DNA from: Streptomyces flavotricini
GTDB lineage: Bacteria > Actinomycetota > Actinomycetes > Streptomycetales > Streptomycetaceae
Length of the DNA: 64,000 bases
Direction of reading: 5' to 3'
Assembly (NCBI RefSeq): GCF_020639365.1
Contig: NZ_JAINUL010000001.1
Location: 916,463-980,462 of the forward strand
The notes beneath the pieces are model-generated. The model saw nothing but the letters and a program-made list of their open reading frames with translations. It ran no database searches and was not told the DNA's origin. The translations under genes and the position numbers were made by a program. Positions 58,234 through 64,000 of this stretch are shown here, in pieces (position 1 is the first letter of the stretch; each line of letters begins with the position of its first letter).

Positions 58234-59820
58234 TCAGTCCGGCTCCATGTAGGGGCGGCGGAAGACCGGGGCCTGGCCGGAGCCGTACGGGTGTACGGCC
58301 GCCATCGCCTGGATGACCGCGGCCTCCAGAAGGCCGCCGGTGTCGATGGGGACGGCCTCCTCCCACGGCGGCTCCGCGGCCGCCATGGCGGTGGCCACCT
58401 CAGGGGTGGCGTCGGACGCCCCGGGGGCGCGGGTGCCCAGGCGCGCTGCCGACACGTCTCCCGGAGCCTGGCAGTGCAGGGCCACCAGGTCGGCGCCGGT
58501 GCGTTCGGCCACGCGGAGGGCGGCTTCACGCTGTGCGGCATCGGACCAGGTGGCGTCCAGGACGACGGACTCGCCCAGGGACAGCAGGGCGGACGCCCGG
58601 TCGAGCAGCGCCGCGTACGTGCTCGCGGTCCACTCGGGGGTGTACAGCCCTTCGCCGTAGTCGGCGGCAGCGGATTCCTCCACCGGCAGGCCTGCCAGCT
58701 CCTTGCGGAGGCGGTCGCTGCTGAGCAGCGTGACGCCCAGGCGATCGGCCAGCGCCCCGGAGAGCGTGGACTTCCCACTGCCCGGGAGGCCGCCGACGAG
58801 GGTCAGGCCGACAGCGGAAGTGCGCAGGTGGCGCAGCGTCGCGGTGACCAGTCTCCGCGCGGCCGTTTTCGCGCCGCGAGCGCCTTGAGCCGCCTGGATC
58901 AGGGAGACCTTGGCCCGGACGAACGCGCGATAGGCGACGTAATGGTGCCAGAGGGACGGCGGTGCGGGGTCACCGGAGTACTCGCCGTACTGGGCGAGGA
59001 AGAACGCCGCGGCCTCCGGAGCACCCGTCTGCTCGAGGTCCATGGCGAGGAAGGCCGCGTCGTCGAGGCCGTCGACGTAGCGGAGGCGGTCGTCGAACTC
59101 CAGGCAGTCCAGGACGCGGGGTCCGTCGTCGAGGCAGAAGATGTCCTGGGCGAGCAGGTCGCCGTGGCCGTCGACCACCCGACCCTGTTCGATACGCGCG
59201 TCGAACAGTTTCTCGCGGCCGGTGAGGTAGCGACGCACCAGGCGCTCGATCTCCTCCACCCCGTCGAGCAGCCGGACGTCTTCGGTCACTTCCCTGACCT
59301 GCATGAAGCTCGCTTCCCAGCGAGCGGACAGCGCGTCCCGCCTGCCCTGTTCGTCGATGTCCGGGCCACGAGGCGCGTCCGCGTGACGGGAGGCGAGGAG
59401 GCGTGCGACGGTCCTCAGGGCGTCGTCGACGTCGGCGCCTTGACTCACGAGAAGGGACAGGCGGCGTTCCGCCGGCATCCGGCGCATCACCACGAGAGGT
59501 TCGGGCGTGTCGGAGTCCGGTCCGCGAAATTCACCCAGGCCCAGGTAGACGTCAGGAGCGAAGCGACGGTTGAGGGCGACTTCTCGTTCGCACACGGTCC
59601 GCCGGGCCGCCGTGGTCGTGTAGTCGAGGAACTCCAGGTCGACCGGCTTCTTCAGCTTATAGGCGCGGTCGCCGACGAAGAACAGCACGGCCGTGTGCGT
59701 CTCGCACACCTCTGCCCGCGGAAGTGGTGGAACACCGACGCCGGTGCCGGTCCGGAGTACGGACGCGTCGGTCCGGTGCGCCGGCACCGACGGCTCCTCG
59801 CGGTGGCTCGGCTCAGTCAT
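58234..59820 (-). CDS. Rv2004c-like phosphotransferase/kinase fusion
   Basis: A 528-residue two-domain protein. The N-terminal half is an aminoglycoside-phosphotransferase-like kinase fold (THTAVLFFVGDRAYKLKKPV, DGHGDLLAQDIFCLDD with the catalytic HGDL, VLDCLEFDDRLRYVD); the C-terminal third is a P-loop kinase (LVGGLPGSGKSTLSGALADR Walker A, VVLDATWSDAAQREAALRVA). This fusion matches mycobacterial Rv2004c, a DosR-locus gene. Substrate unknown. Its ATG lies 8 bp inside the end of the universal stress gene, so the two are co-transcribed. The 179 bp downstream are empty. Confidence 0.9.
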   Translation of the reverse strand: MTEPSHREEPSVPAHRTDASVLRTGTGVGVPPLPRAEVCETHTAVLFFVGDRAYKLKKPVDLEFLDYTTTAARRTVCEREVALNRRFAPDVYLGLGEFRGPDSDTPEPLVVMRRMPAERRLSLLVSQGADVDDALRTVARLLASRHADAPRGPDIDEQGRRDALSARWEASFMQVREVTEDVRLLDGVEEIERLVRRYLTGREKLFDARIEQGRVVDGHGDLLAQDIFCLDDGPRVLDCLEFDDRLRYVDGLDDAAFLAMDLEQTGAPEAAAFFLAQYGEYSGDPAPPSLWHHYVAYRAFVRAKVSLIQAAQGARGAKTAARRLVTATLRHLRTSAVGLTLVGGLPGSGKSTLSGALADRLGVTLLSSDRLRKELAGLPVEESAAADYGEGLYTPEWTASTYAALLDRASALLSLGESVVLDATWSDAAQREAALRVAERTGADLVALHCQAPGDVSAARLGTRAPGASDATPEVATAMAAAEPPWEEAVPIDTGGLLEAAVIQAMAAVHPYGSGQAPVFRRPYMEPD

Positions 59821-60682
59821 GGGGAATGACGGCGACGGGGCAGCGCGCGTGATGGATCGCGGCCGTGGCCACGGCACCCAATGGGGGTGCCAGAGTGGGA
59901 CGACGCATGCGTCGGCCGACGACCAGAAGCCCTGCGTCCTCGGCGGCGCGCACCACGGCCTTGGTGGGGCTTTCAAGACCGATGCTGTCGGCCACCTCCA
60001 CACTCGGAAACTTCTCGCGCCAGGGGCGGAGGGCGTCGCTCAGCAGCTTCTGCGCGTCCTGCGTGATCTTCTCGGTCACGTCGTGGTCCGTGCCCCAGGG
60101 AGCATGAGCGTGCAGGGGAACGCTCCGGCCGTGGACGGCCCGAAGGGGCACGCCGCGCGCCGCCGCGGCGGCGAAGGAGAACGCGAGCAGGTCGTCGCAC
60201 GGACCGCGCAGTTTCAGTGCCACCACCACGCCGCCCGAGGCATCCGGAGCGGACGACGGACCCTCCGTCCCTGCCCGTACCAGGACCACCGGCCGCTCGG
60301 CCCGTGCGACGACGGGCATGCTGATGTCGCCCAGGAAGTAGCTCTCGAAGGACTCCAGTCCGCGCGAGCCGAGCACGGTCATCTCGGACTCCGCCGCCGC
60401 TTTCAGCAGCGCCTCCTGGGCATCCTCGGCGACCAGGTTTCCGACGATGACCAGGCCCGGGTGGCGCGCTTGGAGCTCGGCCTTCGCGTTGTGCACGATC
60501 CGCTTCGCCCAGTAGTTCTGATCCATCTCGGCGGGAACGTGGGTCGATTCCGGTGTGAGCAGGGGCCACGCGTGCAGCAGGCGCAGCGTGAGTTTGCGGC
60601 GGTCGGCTTCGTCGGCGGCCCAACGGGCGGCGGCGAGGCTCTCGGGTGAGCCGTCGAGGCCCACGGTGACGACTGGCTCCAT
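59813..60682 (-). CDS. Universal stress protein, two-domain
   Basis: A 289-residue tandem USP. Domain 1: EPVVTVGLDGSPESLAAARW and the ATP motif VLGSRGLESFESYFLGDISM, with Glu and Asp where most copies have Gly; domain 2: GVVVALKLRGPCDDLLAFSF and VVGRRMRRPTLAPPLGAVAT. Of the four intact copies it is the most divergent in domain 2. It precedes the Rv2004c-like gene with an 8-bp overlap, the same gene pairing (Rv2005c-Rv2004c) as in Mycobacterium tuberculosis. It follows the hydrogenase operon by 223 bp with no gene between; no full box is seen there, so it may be read from the hydrogenase promoter. Confidence 0.93.
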   Translation of the reverse strand: MEPVVTVGLDGSPESLAAARWAADEADRRKLTLRLLHAWPLLTPESTHVPAEMDQNYWAKRIVHNAKAELQARHPGLVIVGNLVAEDAQEALLKAAAESEMTVLGSRGLESFESYFLGDISMPVVARAERPVVLVRAGTEGPSSAPDASGGVVVALKLRGPCDDLLAFSFAAAAARGVPLRAVHGRSVPLHAHAPWGTDHDVTEKITQDAQKLLSDALRPWREKFPSVEVADSIGLESPTKAVVRAAEDAGLLVVGRRMRRPTLAPPLGAVATAAIHHARCPVAVIPHD

Positions 60683-60905
60683 GCCGACTGCTCCTTCTGG
60701 TAGGTGACTGGAATGGCGGTGAGGTGTCCGTCCCGGCCGGCCCGGAGCCCTGTCGTCCCCGCGCTCGCGCCGGTAGCCGTGCAGCGACCGTAAGCGGTAC
60801 TCGACGAAGCACCTGTGCCAACGCGCCGAGCTACGCCCTCATGTCATCCGAGGAGCGCCCGAAGCCTCCCCGCAGCGCGCAGGAGGCCGTCCTTCCAGGG
60901 CGTGA

Positions 60906-62270
60906 TCAACGGGTGCGCTCGATGTCCAGTTCCAGGAAGTGGGCCGAACACGAGATGCACGGGTCGTGGTTGCGGACGGCCCGCTCGCACAGCCGGGTGA
61001 GCTCGGTCTCGGAGCCCTCACCCCGATCGAGCCCTGCTTGGACCAGCCGGCGCAGGTCCTCCTCGATGGCGCCCTGGTTCTGGGCGGTCGGCGGAACGAT
61101 GCGGGCGTCGGTGACACGGCCCCTGCCGTCGAGCGCGTAGCGGTGGTACAGCAGGCCGCGCGGCGCCTCCGTGGCACCGTGCCCGGTGGCGGCACGCGCG
61201 GGCACCTCCGCGTACGGGTGGGCGGGACGCTCGTACTCGGAGATGATCCGGAGGGCCTCTTGCACCGCGTACAGGACTTCCACCGCACGGACGAGGATGC
61301 TTCGGTACGGGTTCCTGCAGACCTCTCCCCGCCCGGCGCCTGCCTGCGACGGGGGGTCGCCCAGCCCGGCCTCCCGTGCCGCTTGCAGGGCCAGCGGGGA
61401 CAGCAGGTGACCGCTGACCGCCCAGCGCGCGAGCGCACCGGTGAGATGCCTCCGGCCGTCCAAACGGGAATGGAGGGCTGTGGAGTGGGACACCTGCTCC
61501 TCGGCCACGTGGTCGGTGAAGTCCCGCAGGGGGAAGCTGTACGGCGGGAGCGCCGCGTCGTACGGAAGCACGGTGGGCACGCCGGACTCGATGGCGTAGG
61601 TGCCCGGCTCGGCGAGGGCGAGCAGGTCGGCTTCACACTCGGCGTCGGGGAATTCGAAGCCGGCGACCCAGCGCACCGTGTCCCAGGCGTCGTCGAGGGC
61701 GGTGCGCAGCCGCTCTTCCAGGGGGCGGAGTTCGGCGCGGGTCGGGGCGCGGTGGAAGCCTCCGATCCGGACGTTGACGGGGTGGATGGCCCGGCCCCCG
61801 AGCAGTTCGACCACGGCGTTGCCGGTCTGCTTCAGGCGCAGTCCGCGCTTGACGTGCTCCAGGTGCGAGCGGGACAGACCGATCACGTCGTCTTCGCCGA
61901 GGAAGTCCGGCGCGTGCAGCATGTGGATGTGCAGGGTCTGGCTCTCGATCCACTCGCCGCAGTACAGCAAGCGGCGCAGGGCGGCCAGTTGTCCGTCGAC
62001 GACCACGCCGCACGCGTCCTCGATGGCACGGCAGGCGCTCATCTGGTAGGCGACGGGACAGATCCCGCAGATGCGGGAGGTGAGATCGGGTGGCTCCGTG
62101 TGCGCTCTTCCCCGGAGGAAGGCCTCGAAGAACCGCGGTGGCTCGTAGATCTTGAGTCGCGCCTCGACGACGGTGCCGTGGTGGATCCTCAGGTACAACG
62201 CGGTCTCGCCCTCGACACGGGCGAGGGAGGGGATGCGCAGCTCCTGGGCCCGGGGCGTGGGATCACTCAT
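60906..62270 (-). CDS. hyhL: Group 3b-type [NiFe] hydrogenase large subunit
   Basis: A 454-residue NiFe hydrogenase large subunit. The L1 motif [13 protein letters not shown] holds Cys68 and Cys71; the C-terminal L2 motif [14 protein letters not shown] holds Cys438 and Cys441 and ends at His444, after which a maturation protease should remove the last 10 residues. Length, the [13 protein letters not shown] segment and the operon order point to the soluble bidirectional group 3b (Hyh, sulfhydrogenase-type, NADP-linked). Mycobacterium smegmatis Hyh is DosR-induced in hypoxia, matching this island. The ATG overlaps the small-subunit stop (ATGA). No maturation genes (hyp, protease) are in the window. 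Confidence 0.95.
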   Translation of the reverse strand: MSDPTPRAQELRIPSLARVEGETALYLRIHHGTVVEARLKIYEPPRFFEAFLRGRAHTEPPDLTSRICGICPVAYQMSACRAIEDACGVVVDGQLAALRRLLYCGEWIESQTLHIHMLHAPDFLGEDDVIGLSRSHLEHVKRGLRLKQTGNAVVELLGGRAIHPVNVRIGGFHRAPTRAELRPLEERLRTALDDAWDTVRWVAGFEFPDAECEADLLALAEPGTYAIESGVPTVLPYDAALPPYSFPLRDFTDHVAEEQVSHSTALHSRLDGRRHLTGALARWAVSGHLLSPLALQAAREAGLGDPPSQAGAGRGEVCRNPYRSILVRAVEVLYAVQEALRIISEYERPAHPYAEVPARAATGHGATEAPRGLLYHRYALDGRGRVTDARIVPPTAQNQGAIEEDLRRLVQAGLDRGEGSETELTRLCERAVRNHDPCISCSAHFLELDIERTR

Positions 62271-63085
62271 CCGGGGCCCTCCGCGTCGGTCGTGCCAGGC
62301 TGACCTTGCTCTTCCACTGCGGTGAAGGCGGTCACGTTGAAGGTGTGCAGGAACCTGCCGATGTCCTCCTCGCTCATCCCGTCGCGCTGCATCAGCGGGA
62401 CCAACGCCGGAAGGTTCGTGGTTCCGGCCGGCCCGAAACAGCCGTAGCAGCCGCGCCCGTAGGTCGGGCACAGGGCTCCGCAGCCCGCGTGGGTGACGGG
62501 GCCGAGGCAGGGCGTGCCATGGGCGACGGTGACGCAGACGTTGCCGCGCCGTTTGCAGGAGAAGCAGACGCTGTGGTTCGGGATGGCGGGCTTGCGTCCG
62601 GCGAGGAAGGCGGTGATGACCTCGACGAGCTGTCCGCGGTCGATGGGACAGCCGCGCAGTTCGAAGTCGACGGCTACGTGGGCGGAGATCGGAGTGGAGG
62701 CAGCGAGGGTCTCGATGTATTCGGGGCGGGCGTAGACGGTCGCCAGGTACCCCTCGACATCGGCGTAGTTGCGCAGCGCCTGCACACCGCCGGCCGTGGC
62801 GCAGGCACCGATGGTGACGAGGTGGCGGGCATCGGCGCGGATGCGCCGGATGCGCTCCAGGTGCTCGGGTGTGCTGACAGACCCCTCGACGAGGACGAGG
62901 TCGTACGGGCCGGGCGCGGGCTCGCTGGACGCTTCCGGGAAGTGGGCGATCTCCAGTTCGGCGGCGATGCAGAGCAGTTCGTCCTCGCAGTCGAGGAGGG
63001 TGAGCTGGCAGCCGTCACAGGAGGCGAGCTTGAAGACGCCGAGGCGGGGGCGGGCAGGCGGCTGGGGTGTGGTGGGGGTGCTCAT
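62267..63085 (-). CDS. hyhS: Group 3b-type [NiFe] hydrogenase small subunit
   Basis: A 272-residue small subunit carrying FeS clusters. The proximal cluster cysteines are C23 and C26 in [25 protein letters not shown] near 93 and later Cys; further cysteines for medial/distal clusters lie in [15 protein letters not shown] and [27 protein letters not shown]. No Tat signal is present, so the enzyme is cytoplasmic, as for group 3. The ATG at 63085 is preferred; the upstream extension is antisense-like. It starts one base after the stop of the flavin subunit. Confidence 0.95.
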   Translation of the reverse strand: MSTPTTPQPPARPRLGVFKLASCDGCQLTLLDCEDELLCIAAELEIAHFPEASSEPAPGPYDLVLVEGSVSTPEHLERIRRIRADARHLVTIGACATAGGVQALRNYADVEGYLATVYARPEYIETLAASTPISAHVAVDFELRGCPIDRGQLVEVITAFLAGRKPAIPNHSVCFSCKRRGNVCVTVAHGTPCLGPVTHAGCGALCPTYGRGCYGCFGPAGTTNLPALVPLMQRDGMSEEDIGRFLHTFNVTAFTAVEEQGQPGTTDAEGPG

Positions 63086-63086
63086 C

Positions 63087-63893
63087 TCACAGTTCCCGGA
63101 CGGTGAGCAGGGGCTCGGCCTGGTCGTAGCCGACGACCGGGCCGTCGCGGCAGAGGAGCAGGGGCCCCAGCTGGCAGTGTCCGCAGTGGCCGGTGGCACA
63201 GTGCATGTTGCGTTCGAGGGAGACCTGGATGCGGTCGGGACGTACCCCTTGGTGGATCAGCGCCCGCGCGGTCGCGCGCATCATCACTTCGGGACCGCAG
63301 ACGAAGGCGACCGTGTCCGACGGTGTGAAGCGGGCCTCGCTCAGCAGGGTGGTGACGACTCCGACCCGGCCGGTCCAGCCGTCGGAAGGCCGGTCGACCG
63401 TGACGGCGGCGAACGGCTTTCCCCAGGCGGGGAACTCGTCCTGGTAGAGCAGATCGGCCGGTGTCCGGGAACCGGCGAGGACGTTCAGCCGCCCGAAGGC
63501 GTGCGGCTCGGCCAGGACGTAGTCGACGAGGGGACGGAGCGGGGCGAGCCCGATGCCGCCCGCGATGACGAGCAGGTCGTTGCCGTGAGCGGCAGCCGTG
63601 TCCCAGGGGGTACCGAAGGGGCCTCGCACGCCGACCCACCCGCCGGTCCGCAGGCCGCACAATGCGCGGGAGACGGCCCCGACCGCGCGGACCGTGTGCG
63701 TCAGGTGGTGCCCGTCCGCGAGCCGGGACACGGACACCGGGATCTCGCCGACACCGAACGCGTACAGCATCGCGAACTGGCCCGGTGCGAAGGGGGTCAG
63801 GGCGTCCCCGGCAGGCTCCAGTACGAGCGTGACCGTGTCATGCGTCTCGTCGCGGTGGTCCACCACGCGGTAGGAAAGCGGTGCGGGCGTCAT
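63087..63893 (-). CDS. hyhG: Hydrogenase FAD/NAD(P)-binding gamma subunit
   Basis: A 268-residue ferredoxin-reductase-fold subunit. FAD domain: [23 protein letters not shown](P) domain: [20 protein letters not shown] and [18 protein letters not shown]-terminal 2Fe-2S cysteines: [20 protein letters not shown]. This is the gamma (HydG-like) subunit that passes electrons between the hydrogenase module and NAD(P)H. Its ATG overlaps the stop of the partial gene at the right edge (ATGA). Confidence 0.95.
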   Translation of the reverse strand: MTPAPLSYRVVDHRDETHDTVTLVLEPAGDALTPFAPGQFAMLYAFGVGEIPVSVSRLADGHHLTHTVRAVGAVSRALCGLRTGGWVGVRGPFGTPWDTAAAHGNDLLVIAGGIGLAPLRPLVDYVLAEPHAFGRLNVLAGSRTPADLLYQDEFPAWGKPFAAVTVDRPSDGWTGRVGVVTTLLSEARFTPSDTVAFVCGPEVMMRATARALIHQGVRPDRIQVSLERNMHCATGHCGHCQLGPLLLCRDGPVVGYDQAEPLLTVREL

Positions 63894-64000
63894 GGTGCTG
63901 CTCCGTTCCCCTGTGTTACCGGCGGTCCGTAGAGGTCGAGCAGCCGGGTGCGGGTGGCTCGGAGCCGGTCGCCGATGGTCTCGGCGACGGCGGTGACCAG
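63890..64000 (-). CDS. First gene of hydrogenase operon, C-terminal end only
   Basis: Only 36 C-terminal residues are visible: LVTAVAETIGDRLRATRTRL followed by [16 protein letters not shown]. The ending matches the C-terminus of the cyclic-nucleotide-fold protein at 18614 (ARRLVAARVRLLDLYAPHGS). The position in front of hyhG is where the beta subunit (HyhB, iron-sulfur, sometimes with a cyclic-nucleotide-like domain) is expected, so this is either a cNMP-fold protein or a cNMP-domain-containing beta subunit. The stop overlaps the hyhG ATG. Identity beyond this cannot be read. Confidence 0.6.
   Translation of the reverse strand: MVTAVAETIGDRLRATRTRLLDLYGPPVTQGNGAAP

Noticed and set aside
1..64000. 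Insertion sequences, integrases or attachment sites that would mark the island as mobile
   Set aside because: No transposase or integrase motif, terminal inverted repeat or tRNA-end duplication was seen. Decay here looks like recombination between paralogues rather than insertion.

Overview
This is a high-GC actinobacterial window, almost certainly from a Streptomyces or a close relative. Codon third positions are strongly G/C, GTG starts are frequent, and the proteins include a DevS-type kinase, SHOCT, DUF1918 and DUF1876 proteins and a two-domain universal stress protein family. There are no tRNA or rRNA genes and no CRISPR array. I used no database searches; names rest on motif and family recognition.

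Layout. 0-4.9 kb is ordinary regulator/oxidoreductase territory: a MarR repressor facing a zinc-free MDR oxidoreductase across an inverted repeat, then an F420-reductase-like protein and an inositol-monophosphatase-like protein facing a LysR regulator. 4.9-8.6 kb holds a DevS/DosS-like GAF-GAF sensor kinase, a pyridoxamine-phosphate-oxidase-fold (PNPOx) protein, a STAS protein and a DevR/OsdR-like response regulator. 8.6-14.3 kb is an unrelated housekeeping and cell-wall interlude (cold-shock protein, secreted deacetylase-like protein, class A penicillin-binding protein, secreted amidase). 14.7-64 kb is mostly a dormancy/hypoxia-type island. It contains PfkB, a slipin, universal stress proteins, CBS and CBS-BON proteins, cyclic-nucleotide-fold proteins and an acsA-pdhABC-ACP cluster. 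It continues with an Acg-like nitroreductase, a DUF1876 protein, a P-type ATPase, an Rv1733c-like protein, a flavodoxin, PEP synthase, nicotinate phosphoribosyltransferase and a GH65 phosphorylase with a decayed HAD partner. After these come a beta-CASP metallo-hydrolase, an Hrp1-like protein, an Rv2004c-like kinase and, at the right edge, a group 3b-type [NiFe] hydrogenase operon. Many of these families are known members of the Mycobacterium DosR regulon.

How it works together. A recurring palindrome, consensus GGNCCGNNCGGNCC (best copies GGGCCGATCGGCCC and GGTCCGATCGGTCC), stands in most promoter regions of the island, often in pairs and often between divergent genes. It resembles the DevR/OsdR box. 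The simplest reading is that the local kinase/regulator pair switches on the island under low oxygen or redox stress: glycolytic bypasses, acetyl-CoA supply, NAD salvage, hydrogen metabolism, ion homeostasis and stress-protein storage.

Two things stand out beyond a standard dormancy island. First, a tightly overlapping operon at 53.9-58.1 kb encodes a CocE/NonD-type hydrolase, two tandem small proteins resembling the nitrile-hydratase-alpha-like (NHLP) leader fold, and a benzoylformate-decarboxylase-like ThDP enzyme. Its function is unknown to me. Second, the island is full of gene decay. Internally deleted or frameshifted copies of CBS, USP, ACP, HAD, zinc alcohol dehydrogenase, cyclic-nucleotide-fold and histidine kinase genes sit beside intact paralogues, suggesting repeated duplication and deletion.
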